From contig DATGLG010000067.1 of NCBI GenBank assembly GCA_035294245.1, positions 186,001 to 250,000 of the forward strand: a DNA stretch of 64,000 nt. Direction: 5' to 3'. Numbering within the stretch: the first letter of the stretch is position 1; the number at the start of each line of letters is the position of its first letter. The stretch is from DATGLG01 sp035294245 (lineage in GTDB: Bacteria; Pseudomonadota; Alphaproteobacteria; JACZXZ01). Position numbers and translations under genes: made by a program. Below are positions 45,481 through 53,213 of this stretch, in pieces. The notes under the pieces are model-generated. The model did not search any database. It worked only from the letters and a program-made list of their open reading frames with translations, and was not told where the DNA came from.

Positions 45481-45987
45481 CTACAGCCTCTCCAAAGCCG
45501 CCAATGCCGTGGCGATCGGGAGGAAAAGGCGCAGCGGCCGCGACGGGAACCGGCGGAATCCGTATCCCTCATAGAATGCGGCGGCGCGGTCGTCCTTGGC
45601 GTCGACGACGATGGCGAAAACGGCGACCGAGCGCCCGGCGCCGAGGATGCGGCGAATCGCATCGGCGAGAAGAAGGTCGCCGACCCCTTGTCCGCGCCAG
45701 CGCTCGTCCCGTGCGAGCCGCCCGATCAAGGCCGCCGGTATCGCCTCATAGCGCGGCAGCCTGCGCGCGATCTCCTCGGGCAGATCCGCGATCGCCAGCG
45801 CGAACGAGCCGAGGCTGTAGAATCCGGCTACTCGCCCCTCGCCATCGACGGCCACGAAGACGCGCGCGACGTTGCGCTTCTCGTCTTGGCTCGCCCGTCG
45901 GTGGAACCACGCGTCGAGCTCGGCCTGGCCGCAGGAGAACCCCGCCCGATCGTGTTGCCGACCGAGCGGCTCGATTCGCAGCTCCAA
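45481..45987 (-). CDS. GNAT N-acetyltransferase, likely toxin of a TacAT-type module
   Basis: 168 residues, GNAT fold with the acetyl-CoA motif ERWRGQGVGDLLLADA. Size, the GFSCGQAELDAWF opening and the gene order (5 bp behind a DUF1778 antitoxin gene) match the GNAT toxins that acetylate charged aminoacyl-tRNAs and halt translation. Toxicity itself is not shown by sequence. Confidence 0.85.
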   Translation of the reverse strand: MELRIEPLGRQHDRAGFSCGQAELDAWFHRRASQDEKRNVARVFVAVDGEGRVAGFYSLGSFALAIADLPEEIARRLPRYEAIPAALIGRLARDERWRGQGVGDLLLADAIRRILGAGRSVAVFAIVVDAKDDRAAAFYEGYGFRRFPSRPLRLFLPIATALAALERL

Positions 45988-45992
45988 GACGG

Positions 45993-46286
45993 TTATCCGA
46001 AGAGATCGCGATGGCGCTTCAGCGCCGCAATCAGCTTCGCGGCCGGCGCCGGCGGATCGCGCAGGGCGTCGAGGAAGACGTCCCGATCGGCGCCGACGAG
46101 CAGCATGCGCTCGTGCTCATCGAGCAGGCGGCGTGCGCCTTCATAGGCAAGATCGCCGGCGGTCAATCCCGAAACTGCCATCGCGCGCTGAATGAGGCGC
46201 TTGGCCGAGGGCGCGACCCGCAACTCGAGCCTCTCCTTCTTCAACTCACGAGCGTGCGAGGGTTTGCGACGTGCAGAGCCCGGCAT
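45993..46286 (-). CDS. DUF1778-family ribbon-helix-helix antitoxin
   Basis: 97 residues. The RHH DNA-binding core is ERLELRVAPSAKRLIQRAM; the C-terminal part (FLDALRDPPAPAAKL) is the region that wraps the GNAT toxin in known pairs. The family is DUF1778, the standard partner of GNAT toxins. ATG 46286 is favoured because AAGGA lies seven bases upstream; an ATG at 46292 would leave no spacing. Expected to repress its own promoter. Confidence 0.85.
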   Translation of the reverse strand: MPGSARRKPSHARELKKERLELRVAPSAKRLIQRAMAVSGLTAGDLAYEGARRLLDEHERMLLVGADRDVFLDALRDPPAPAAKLIAALKRHRDLFG

Positions 46287-46308
46287 GGCCATTTCCTTCG
46301 TGCGAGAA

Positions 46309-46337
46309 AAAGTACGGCAAATCACCGTGCATGACAA
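46309..46337 (-). promoter_or_regulatory. promoter of the toxin-antitoxin operon
   Basis: Minus strand: TTGTCA (46337-46332; 5/6), 17-bp spacer, TACTTT (46314-46309; 3/6). Transcription would begin about 15 bases before the antitoxin start. Confidence 0.5.
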
Positions 46338-46340
46338 GTC

Positions 46341-46362
46341 GTGTGATCGGCGTGTGATCGGC
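46341..46362. repeat. two tandem 11-bp direct repeats beside the toxin-antitoxin promoter
   Basis: GTGTGATCGGC occurs twice without a gap (46341-46351 and 46352-46362), one helical turn apart and immediately upstream of the -35 of the antitoxin operon. RHH antitoxins commonly bind such in-phase repeats, so this is the candidate operator. It also lies about 70 bp before the divergent MaoC-like gene. Confidence 0.6.
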
Positions 46363-46429
46363 GGTTCCGCGGCCGCGGGGCGTCGGCTAAGCTCGGTCGC
46401 CTCGATAGATATATGAGGAGGCCGCGATC

Positions 46430-47302
46430 ATGAATACCGCGCTCAAGGGCGAGCTCGCCGGGCTCAGCCGCTGGGTCGGGCGGCGCGAGGAGAGCGAGGA
46501 CGTGCTGCTCCCCCTTCACGTCGCCGGGCTTGCGGCCATGCTCGACCGCGACGACGCGCTGCCGCGCGGGGGCGACGCGGCCCCGCCCGGCGCTCATTGG
46601 CTGATCCGTCCGCGCTGGCTGCGCCAATCGGCCCTCGGCGCCGACGGCCTTCCCGAGCGCGGCGGCTTCATGCCGCCGGCCCCGCTGCCGCGCCGCATGT
46701 GGGCGGGCAGCCAGATCGCCTTCGAGCGGCCGCTCCGCGTCGGCGACAGGATCGTGCGCCGCTCCGAGATCGCCGATATCGCGGTGAAGGAGGGGCGCGG
46801 CGGCGTCCTCGTCTTCGTCAAGGTGCGGCACCGCTATCACGGCGGCGAGGGCCTGGCGCTCACCGAGGACCAGGACATCGTCTATCGCGAGGCCCCCGAC
46901 CCCGCGCGGCCGGCGCCGCCCCCCGAGCCGGCCCCCGCCGACGGGCCCTGGCGCCGCGAGATAACCCCCGATCCCGTGATGCTCTATCGCTACTCGGCGC
47001 TCACCTATAACGGCCATCGCATCCATTACGACCACCCCTACGTCACCAAGGTGGAGGGCTATCCCGGCCTCATCGTGCATGGGCCCCTGCTCGCGACCCT
47101 GCTTCTCGACCTCGTGCGCCGCGAGCAGCCCCAGGCGGCGCTCAAGCGCTTCGTCTTCCGCGCCATGGCCCCCGTCTTCGACACCGCCCCCTTCACGGTG
47201 AGCGGCGGCCCGGACGCCGATGGCCGGACGGCCAAGGTGTGGATCAAGCGCGCCGATGGCGGGCTCGCCATGCGCGCCGAGGCGAGCTTCGCCGCCGCGT
47301 AG
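46430..47302 (+). CDS. MaoC-like (FAS1-type) acyl-CoA hydratase/dehydratase
   Basis: 290 residues, two hot-dog folds. The first half (about 1-150) is the FAS1-like dehydratase domain, the second (from about 180) holds the catalytic block ALTYNGHRIHYDHPYV with the Asn/His typical of mesaconyl-C4-CoA hydratase and HTD2-like proteins. It hydrates or dehydrates an enoyl- or mesaconyl-type CoA thioester. GAGGAGG precedes the ATG. No partner enzyme (ligase, lyase or CoA transferase) is adjacent. Confidence 0.88.
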   Translation: MNTALKGELAGLSRWVGRREESEDVLLPLHVAGLAAMLDRDDALPRGGDAAPPGAHWLIRPRWLRQSALGADGLPERGGFMPPAPLPRRMWAGSQIAFERPLRVGDRIVRRSEIADIAVKEGRGGVLVFVKVRHRYHGGEGLALTEDQDIVYREAPDPARPAPPPEPAPADGPWRREITPDPVMLYRYSALTYNGHRIHYDHPYVTKVEGYPGLIVHGPLLATLLLDLVRREQPQAALKRFVFRAMAPVFDTAPFTVSGGPDADGRTAKVWIKRADGGLAMRAEASFAAA

Positions 47303-47323
47303 ACTCCTCGATCTCGCCCGCGC

Positions 47324-48358
47324 CTATCGCGCGCGGCGCAGCAAGACCCCCAGGCCGATCAGCCCCGCGCCGAGGAGGAGGATCGAGGCCGGCTCGGGAA
47401 TAGCGACCTGGACCGGATCGAGCTCGAGGCCGGGGTCCGAGTTGTCGACGAGCAGCATATTGGGGAAATTCAGCGGCTGGTCGAGCGAGAGCAGATCCGT
47501 GAGCGGATCGTAGCTCGCGCTCAGGCCCAGCGTGCCGAAGTCGTGATTGAAGGCGTTGGCGAGCGCGCTCAGCACCTGCCCGTCGTTCTCGCCGGCGGTC
47601 GGATTCACGGTGGCGATGAAATCGCCCGGACAAAGCGGCAGCGATGTCAGATCGGGGCTGGAATTGCAATTGGCATCGAGCCCTTGGGGGTCATAGAGGC
47701 CGAACGACACCGAGGATGGGCCGGTTCCGCTCGCGTCATCGCCTGTCGCGTCTCCGCTCATCGCGCCGCCCCCGCCCATGCTGCCCCTGGAGCCGCCTCC
47801 GCCACCGCCTCCGCCACCGCCTTGCATGAAATTGCCGCCCCCGGGCTCGAGGGTGCGGTTCCGGTAGCCCTGGGCGACGGTGCCGATGGCCGTCATTCCC
47901 GGAATGGTGACGATCGCGAATCCGGCCAGGCGGTTGGGCACCATGGCCTGAGGGCCGGGGAAGGGCGGCGTCGGCTGCCCGAAGGCATTGAGCGGGCGTC
48001 CGAAAAGATCGACCGCGCCGACCATGGCCGGCTGGGTCGCGATCGTGGCCATCGGCGTGCCGGCCGGCAGCTTACCGGCGAGGATCGCCCCGGCGATCGC
48101 CTTGTTGATCGCGTCGACCCATTCCTTCGCCTTCCGCTGCGAGGCCTGCGCGGGGGTGTCCGTGGCGACCTTGGTGACCACCGCCGGCGCCGTCAGCTTC
48201 ACTCCCTTGATGAAGAAGACCAGGACATCGGTGCCCGACTGCCTCGGAACCGCCTGGGTGTAGACGTAATTCATGCCCTGCGCCTGCGCCGTGTGCATCG
48301 ACACCAGCAGGGCGCCGAAGCTCGCCGTGATGACGGCGGCCGCAATCCGCATGCTCAT
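47324..48358 (-). CDS. PEP-CTERM sorting-domain protein of unknown function
   Basis: 344 residues. N-terminal Sec signal (cleavage near AQAQG), a body without recognised domain, a linker with ten consecutive glycines followed by a SRGSMGGGG segment, and a C-terminal sorting signal: IPEPASILLLGAGLIGLG, hydrophobic, then basic LLRRAR. Such proteins are processed by an exosortase and usually linked to exopolysaccharide production. No exosortase or polysaccharide gene is in the window. ATG 48358 follows GGGAGG. The sequence between it and the next gene (48359-48706) has no ORF that looks coding; it holds the IR at 48499-48517. Confidence 0.85.
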   Translation of the reverse strand: MSMRIAAAVITASFGALLVSMHTAQAQGMNYVYTQAVPRQSGTDVLVFFIKGVKLTAPAVVTKVATDTPAQASQRKAKEWVDAINKAIAGAILAGKLPAGTPMATIATQPAMVGAVDLFGRPLNAFGQPTPPFPGPQAMVPNRLAGFAIVTIPGMTAIGTVAQGYRNRTLEPGGGNFMQGGGGGGGGGGSRGSMGGGGAMSGDATGDDASGTGPSSVSFGLYDPQGLDANCNSSPDLTSLPLCPGDFIATVNPTAGENDGQVLSALANAFNHDFGTLGLSASYDPLTDLLSLDQPLNFPNMLLVDNSDPGLELDPVQVAIPEPASILLLGAGLIGLGVLLRRAR

Positions 48359-48498
48359 CGTGTCCTCCCTTTGCGCGCTCGATCGCATCTCCCTTCGAAG
48401 TTGCGCCGCAGGAGGAGCCTTGGCTGCGCGGCACTGCGCCGCCTCGGCGAGTCACGCTCGTTGTTGCTTTTCCGGTGTCTCCTGCTGGCCTGCCTCGT

Positions 48499-48517
48499 GT
48501 TAACGACGCGCATTAAC
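48499..48517. repeat. inverted repeat upstream of the PEP-CTERM gene
   Basis: GTTAA (48499-48503), 9-bp spacer, TTAAC (48513-48517), about 140 bp before the PEP-CTERM start codon in an AT-richer stretch of an otherwise gene-free 348-bp interval. Possible regulator site; the spacer is two bases too long for a CtrA box. Confidence 0.35.
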
Positions 48518-48706
48518 CATACGCAAATGCTGTGCCATCTTGATCATATTGAGAAAAATCAGGGTGTTATCGGCGTGGCGGTGGCGGTCGGCCCGTGAAC
48601 ATGTCAAAGGTGCCGACGCTTCTCCCGGATGCGCAGGCGGGTGACGGCCCCTTATGTCCCGATGACGCTCGCCATCGTGGCGTCGCGACGCCCGGTAGCC
48701 GAAGCG

Positions 48707-49315
48707 CTATCCGCGCGCGCGGCGCCTGGCATAGGCGCGGCGGGCGCGCTCGCGATTGCCGCAGATCTCGCTCGAGCACCACAGGCGGGAGCGGTTCGGG
48801 CTCTCATCGACGAAGAACCAGCCGCAGCCCTCCGCCTGGCAGCAGCCGAGACGGGCGGCGTCCCCGGAGGTGAGAAGCGCCGTCAGCGACCACAGGATCG
48901 GCCAGAGGGGCTCGGCGAGCGCCTTGCCCGGCAGGTCGTGGAGATAGCCGGCGCTTTCCCGGATCAGCCGCGGCTGCGCCGGCAGGGCGGCGAGCCGGCG
49001 ATTGAACGCCGCCACTTGCGCGCGTCCGCCGCGGCAGAGCGTCTCCGCCGACCGCGAGATCTCGGCGCGCAACGCTCGCGCCTCCGCCATGACCGCCGCG
49101 GCGGCGGCTTGCCGCCGCTCGCTCAGCGCCCATAGCCTCGCCAGCGCCGCCGCCGGCAGGGTGCCGCGCGCCTCGCTCCAGGCGAGCAGGGCCGCGTAAT
49201 CGGGGATCAGCTCCTCGGGGGCCGCCGAGGTACGCCAGTCCAAGGTGTTGGCGAAATCGAGGCAGATGCGGCCGCCAAAGAACTGCGTCGCGGCGGGGGC
49301 AAGATCGCTTGACAT
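48707..49315 (-). CDS. CGNR zinc-finger (ABATE-domain) protein, putative transcription factor
   Basis: 202 residues. N-terminal stress-response-type ABATE domain (FFGGRICLDFANTLDWR) and a C-terminal zinc finger of the CGNR type: C-x4-C then WCSSEICGNRERARR. Proteins of this build are regarded as regulators, usually encoded next to the genes they control. Its start is only 24 bp from the start of the divergent azlC, which makes azlCD the obvious target. Confidence 0.88.
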   Translation of the reverse strand: MSSDLAPAATQFFGGRICLDFANTLDWRTSAAPEELIPDYAALLAWSEARGTLPAAALARLWALSERRQAAAAAVMAEARALRAEISRSAETLCRGGRAQVAAFNRRLAALPAQPRLIRESAGYLHDLPGKALAEPLWPILWSLTALLTSGDAARLGCCQAEGCGWFFVDESPNRSRLWCSSEICGNRERARRAYARRRARG

Positions 49316-49339
49316 GAGGTGGCTAATTATCTAACGCTC

Positions 49340-50047
49340 ATGAGCATGAGAATGTCATCGGCGCTGCCCTTCACGGCCGCAGGCTTCCGCCGCGGCTTCG
49401 TGGCGGCCTTGCCCTTCATCGTCAGCAACGGCGTCGGGGGCATCGTCATGGGTGTTGCCTATCGCGGCCTGGGGCTTGGTTTCGCGGCGGCGGTGCTCTT
49501 CAGCCTGGCAGTCTATTCCGCGACGGCGCAGGCTGTCACTCTGGGCCTCTGGGCCATGCCGCCGCCGATCGCGGCGATGGTCGCCGCCTGCATGGCGACG
49601 AATGCCCGCTATCTGGTGATGGGTGCGCATCTGCGCCAGCTCTTCGCCGACATGCCGCGGCGCCTGATGCTGCCGATCCTGCTCCTCCTCGCTGATGCGT
49701 CGTGGCTGATGACGACGGCGGAGGCCGAGCGCGGCCGGCGCGACGCCGGCTACCTCCTCGGCAGCAGCCTGCCCATGGCGATCGGCTGGATCGGCGGCAC
49801 CGCTCTCGGCCAGGCTCTGCCGCTCACGCCCCATGGGCCGCTCGCTGTCGCGGCGGCCTTCCTGCCGCTCGCCTTCGTGGTGGCGCTCCTGCCGACCCAG
49901 TGGCGTGGCGCGCGGAGTCTCTTGCCCTGGGCCGTCTCGGCGGCAGTCGGGCTGGCGATCGCCGGAGCCTTCGGCGACAACTGGGCGATGCTGATCGGCG
50001 GCGGCGCCGGCACCTTGCTCAGCGCGCTCCGCGGCGACGATGCCTGA
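49340..50047 (+). CDS. azlC: AzlC-family branched-chain amino acid exporter subunit
   Basis: 235 residues, six or so hydrophobic segments with the AzlC blocks AALPFIVSNGVGGIVMGVAY and MATNARYLVMGA. Pairs with the small AzlD protein encoded next (8-bp overlap) to export branched-chain amino acids or analogues. The start is uncertain among three nearby ATGs (49340, 49346, 49352), none with a good ribosome site. Confidence 0.9.
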   Translation: MSMRMSSALPFTAAGFRRGFVAALPFIVSNGVGGIVMGVAYRGLGLGFAAAVLFSLAVYSATAQAVTLGLWAMPPPIAAMVAACMATNARYLVMGAHLRQLFADMPRRLMLPILLLLADASWLMTTAEAERGRRDAGYLLGSSLPMAIGWIGGTALGQALPLTPHGPLAVAAAFLPLAFVVALLPTQWRGARSLLPWAVSAAVGLAIAGAFGDNWAMLIGGGAGTLLSALRGDDA

Positions 50048-50339
50048 CGCCCAGGTCCTCGCCGCCATCGTCGCCGTCGGCATTGCCAGCTATGCGATGC
50101 GCGTCGGCGGCTTCCTCGCGGCGAGCGTCATGCCCCAGCACGGCATGCTGCCGCGGCTCCTGCGCCTCGCCCCGGGCAACCTGGTCGTCGCCTTCGCCGC
50201 GGCCGGCATTCAGGAGGGCGGCTGGCCGAGCCTCGCCGGCTGCCTCGCCGCCGTTGCCACCATGGTTGCCACGAATCGCGAATGGGCGGCTCTCGGCGCC
50301 GGCTTTGCGGCGGCGGCCCTCGCCGCCGCCGTGATGTAA
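50040..50339 (+). CDS. azlD: AzlD family small membrane protein
   Basis: 99 residues with four short hydrophobic segments; the pattern SYAMRVGGFLAASVMP and RLLRLAPGNLVVAFAAAGI is typical of AzlD. Its ATG lies 8 bp inside the azlC stop. Required partner of AzlC in known exporters. Confidence 0.9.
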   Translation: MPDAQVLAAIVAVGIASYAMRVGGFLAASVMPQHGMLPRLLRLAPGNLVVAFAAAGIQEGGWPSLAGCLAAVATMVATNREWAALGAGFAAAALAAAVM

Positions 50340-50349
50340 GCGACGTCCG

Positions 50350-51531
50350 CTATTTCCTCGCCAGGGCGGCGATGGCGGCGGCGAAGCGGGCGATCTCGTC
50401 CTCGCTGTTGTAGTAATGCACCGAGGCGCGCAGCACGGTGTCGAGACCGCGCGCCTGCATGTCGAAGAGCGTGCTGGCCCGGCTCGACACGGTGACGTTG
50501 ATCGCCTGGGCCGCGAGGGCCTTCTGCAGGGCGGCGGGGTCCTTGCCCGCAACCGTGAGGGTGACGATGCCGCAGCGCTCGGCGCCGAGATCGTGGATCG
50601 CCACGCCGGGGATGCGCGCGAGTGTCGCGCGCAAGGCGTCGGCGAGCGCGCGGACGCGCCCATAGATGGCGTCGAGCCCCCAATCGAGGGCATAGTCGAC
50701 GGCGGCACCAAGGGCGATCTTGGCTGCGATATTCGTCTCCCAATTCTCGAAGCGGCGCGCATCGGGCCGCAATTCATAAACGTCGGGCGCCGTCCAGGTG
50801 GCGGCGTGGAGATCGAGGAGTGGCGGCTCCAGGCGCTCGATCCACTCGCGGCGCACATAGAGGAAGCCGATGCCCCGCGGTCCGCGCAGATATTTGCGCC
50901 CCGTCGCCGAGAGCATGTCGCAGCCGATCGCCTCGACGTCGAGGGGCATCTGCCCGGCCGATTGGCAGGCGTCGAGGAGGAAGGGAACGCGCCACGCCTT
51001 GGCGATGCGGCCGATCGCCGCCGCCGGATTGACGAGGCCGCCATTGGTCGGGACATGGGTGACGGCGATGAGCTTCACCCGCGCTTCCATCATGCTCTCA
51101 AGGGCGGCGACCGAGAGCTGGCCGCTGGCGTCGCTCGGCACGACCTCGACCGTGCAGCCGCTGCGCCGCGCCACCTGCAAGTAAGGGATCACGTTGCTCG
51201 CATATTCGGCGGCGGCGGTGAGGATGCGGTCGCCGGGAGCAAAGGCGAGGGAATAGAACGCCATGTCCCAGGCCCGTGTCGCGTTCTCGACGATCGCGAT
51301 CTCGTCGTGCCGGCAATTGAGGAGGCGCGCGAGCGCGTCATAGCTGTGGTCAATGCGGGCCTGCGCGCGCGCCGCCGCCTCGTAGCCGCCGATCTCGGCC
51401 TCGAGCTTGATGTGGCCGAGGAGCGCCTCGACGACGGGTGTCGGCATGAGGGCGGCGCCCGCATTGTTGAGGTGCAGCACACGGGCGCAGCCGGGAGTCT
51501 CCCGGCGGGCGCGGTCAAGATCGATGGGCAT
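50350..51531 (-). CDS. class V aminotransferase / cysteine desulfurase-fold PLP enzyme
   Basis: 393 residues. LNNAGAALMP at residues 21-30 and the PLP-lysine in SATGRKYLRGPRG (K213) place it in the isopenicillin-N-epimerase/cysteine desulfurase group. The active-site cysteine loop of NifS/IscS is not evident, so it may be a lyase or epimerase rather than a sulfur donor. Separated from the ArgD-like gene by a 301-bp divergent region and convergent with azlD. Confidence 0.85.
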   Translation of the reverse strand: MPIDLDRARRETPGCARVLHLNNAGAALMPTPVVEALLGHIKLEAEIGGYEAAARAQARIDHSYDALARLLNCRHDEIAIVENATRAWDMAFYSLAFAPGDRILTAAAEYASNVIPYLQVARRSGCTVEVVPSDASGQLSVAALESMMEARVKLIAVTHVPTNGGLVNPAAAIGRIAKAWRVPFLLDACQSAGQMPLDVEAIGCDMLSATGRKYLRGPRGIGFLYVRREWIERLEPPLLDLHAATWTAPDVYELRPDARRFENWETNIAAKIALGAAVDYALDWGLDAIYGRVRALADALRATLARIPGVAIHDLGAERCGIVTLTVAGKDPAALQKALAAQAINVTVSSRASTLFDMQARGLDTVLRASVHYYNSEDEIARFAAAIAALARK

Positions 51532-51613
51532 GGGCAGCTCCCGCGATGTTTAGTCGGCCATCAAACAGGCTCGCCGCCGTCGCGTCAAACCCGTGGGCCG
51601 CGGCGCTTTGCCG

Positions 51614-51643
51614 TTGACAAGCCTGCGGGCGTGCGGCATTCAT
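51614..51643 (+). promoter_or_regulatory. promoter of the arginine-rich leader/aminotransferase transcript
   Basis: TTGACA (51614-51619, perfect) followed after 17 or 18 bp by CATTCA/ATTCAT (51637-51643, poor -10, at best 3/6). Transcription would begin at about 51649-51651, i.e. at the ATG of the leader ORF, making it a leaderless mRNA as described for the trp leader of Sinorhizobium meliloti. Confidence 0.5.
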
Positions 51644-51649
51644 CGCCCC

Positions 51650-51733
51650 ATGAGAGCTTCGCTCGACCTGCGCCTTGTCGCTAGCCGACGTCGCCGTCTT
51701 TCGACGGGGGCGTGGGATCGGCGCATGCGTTAG
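51650..51733 (+). CDS. 27-residue arginine-rich leader peptide (putative attenuator sensor)
   Basis: Small ORF ATG 51650 to TAG 51733. Nine of 27 residues are Arg: R2, R8, R13-R16 consecutively (codons CGA CGT CGC CGT, 51686-51697), R24, R25 and R27. No ribosome-binding site precedes it, but the predicted transcription start coincides with the ATG, so it could be read leaderless. It lies directly before a terminator-like hairpin and an ArgD-like aminotransferase gene. The run of the pathway's end-product codons before a terminator is the defining sign of a leader peptide. Too short to judge by coding statistics; conservation in relatives is the test. Confidence 0.6.
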   Translation: MRASLDLRLVASRRRRLSTGAWDRRMR

Positions 51734-51786
51734 GCAACCCTGCCGAGCCACTCGCAAAGGCCCCCGCCGGTCGCGACGGGGGCTTT
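51694..51786 (+). promoter_or_regulatory. putative ribosome-dependent transcription attenuator
   Basis: Four elements. Region 1 CCGTC (51694-51698, within Arg codons 15-16) pairs with GACGG of region 2. Region 2 CGACGGGGGC (51702-51711) is repeated exactly as region 4 (51774-51783). Region 3 GCCCCCG (51760-51766) can pair with either. The 3:4 stem is 7 GC pairs extended by G-T and two A-T pairs to CTTT, a terminator-like hairpin with a short T-run. A ribosome paused at the Arg run would break 1:2 and let 2:3 form, preventing 3:4. Region 2 lies inside the ORF, unlike the trp case, and the 2:3 loop is long (48 nt). Confidence 0.55.
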
Positions 51787-51832
51787 CGCATTTCCGGCAT
51801 CCCTCGCGTCCGGCTCAATCCAGGAGGACGCG

Positions 51833-53056
51833 ATGACCACCGCACTCAGAGCAATCGCCGCCAACGAGGCGCCCGATCCCTTCGCCGCCGTCATGGATAT
51901 CACGCGCCGGCCGCGCATGGTCTTCGTCGAGGGCAAGGGCTCGTGGCTCAAGGATGCAAACGGCCGCACCTATCTCGATTTCGTCCAGGGCTGGGCGGTG
52001 AACTGTCTCGGCCATTCGCCGCAGCCGCTCGTCGACGCCGTCGCGAAGCAGGCCGCGACGCTCATCAATTGCAGCCCCGCCTTCTACAACGCGCCGATGC
52101 TGCGGCTTGCGGCGCTGCTCGCGCAGCAGAGCAGGCTCGACCAGGTCTTCCTCGCCAATAGTGGCGCCGAGGCCAATGAGGGCGCGATCAAGCTCGCGCG
52201 CAAATGGGGGCAGACGGCGCGCGACGGCGCCTATGAGATCATCACCATGGACCATGGCTTCCACGGCCGGACCCTCGCCACCATGTCGGCCTCGGGCAAG
52301 GCGGAATGGGCGCGGCTCTTCGAGCCCAAGGTGCCCGGCTTCATCAAGGTGCCGCTCAACGATCTCGCGGCCGTCGCGGCGGCCATCACGCCGCGGACCG
52401 CCGCCGTGATGCTGGAGCCGATCCAGGGCGAAGCCGGAGTCTTCGCCGCGACCGATCCCTATCTCCGCGAGCTCCGCGCCCTCACCCGGGCGAAGGGCGT
52501 TCTCCTCATCCTCGACGAGATCCAGACGGGGATCGGCCGCACCGGCAGGCTCTTCTGCTTCGAGCATGCCGGGATCGCGCCCGACATCCTCACCTTGGGC
52601 AAGGGGCTCGGCGGCGGCGCGCCGCTCGCCGCCCTCGTCGCCCGTCGCGAGGTCTGCTGCTTCGCCCATGGCGACCAGGGCGGCACCTTCAACGGCAATC
52701 CGCTGATGGCCGCCATCGGCTGCGCGGTGATGGAGGAGATCGCCAAGCCGGGCTTCCTCGCGCGCGTTGAGGAGAGCGGCGCCTATCTTGCGAGCCGGCT
52801 CGCCGCATTGTCGCGGAAGCATCGCTGCGGCGCCGTGCGCGGCCGCGGCCTCCTTCTCGCCCTCGATCTTGCGCGCGAGATCGGGCCGGAGGTGGTGGAG
52901 CTGGCCCGGGCGCGCGGCCTGCTGCTGAATGCGCCGCGTCCCGATGCGCTGCGCTTCATGCCGGCGCTCACCGTCACGCGCGAGGAGATCGATGCCATGG
53001 TGCGTATTCTGGACGGGGTGCTCGCGGTGGCGCCGCCTGCGGCGCGGACGCGGTGA
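51833..53056 (+). CDS. class III aminotransferase, acetylornithine/ornithine type (ArgD-like)
   Basis: 407 residues, fold type I PLP enzyme. NSGAEANEGAIKLARK (109-124), HGFHGRTLATM (141-151), DEIQTGIGRTG (228-238) and the PLP-lysine K257 in LGKGLGGGAPLAA are those of acetylornithine/succinyldiaminopimelate aminotransferases. It would make N-acetylornithine in arginine synthesis, or use ornithine or a related amine. AGGAGG precedes the ATG at 51833. No other arg gene is adjacent, so the biosynthetic role rests on family and on the Arg-rich leader upstream. Confidence 0.88.
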   Translation: MTTALRAIAANEAPDPFAAVMDITRRPRMVFVEGKGSWLKDANGRTYLDFVQGWAVNCLGHSPQPLVDAVAKQAATLINCSPAFYNAPMLRLAALLAQQSRLDQVFLANSGAEANEGAIKLARKWGQTARDGAYEIITMDHGFHGRTLATMSASGKAEWARLFEPKVPGFIKVPLNDLAAVAAAITPRTAAVMLEPIQGEAGVFAATDPYLRELRALTRAKGVLLILDEIQTGIGRTGRLFCFEHAGIAPDILTLGKGLGGGAPLAALVARREVCCFAHGDQGGTFNGNPLMAAIGCAVMEEIAKPGFLARVEESGAYLASRLAALSRKHRCGAVRGRGLLLALDLAREIGPEVVELARARGLLLNAPRPDALRFMPALTVTREEIDAMVRILDGVLAVAPPAARTR

Positions 53057-53213
53057 GGGATGGAGCCCGCCGTTCATCCGCCGTTCAGGAATACCAGCTT
53101 GCGCCCCATTTTGTCACAGGCGGGGCCATCGGATGTCGGGCAATGCTTCCGTAGATTCCCGCGCGGGTGAGCCGATCGCGCTCACCCCTGTAAAGGAAAG
53201 GAAGGAGGGGACC

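Noticed and set aside
47770..47825. Possible DNA tandem repeat in the glycine tract of the PEP-CTERM gene
   Set aside because: It is a codon-level glycine run within an intact reading frame, not a satellite or CRISPR-like array.
48499..48517. CtrA box (TTAA-N7-TTAA)
   Set aside because: The spacer between the TTAA elements is 9 bp, not 7; listed only as an inverted repeat.
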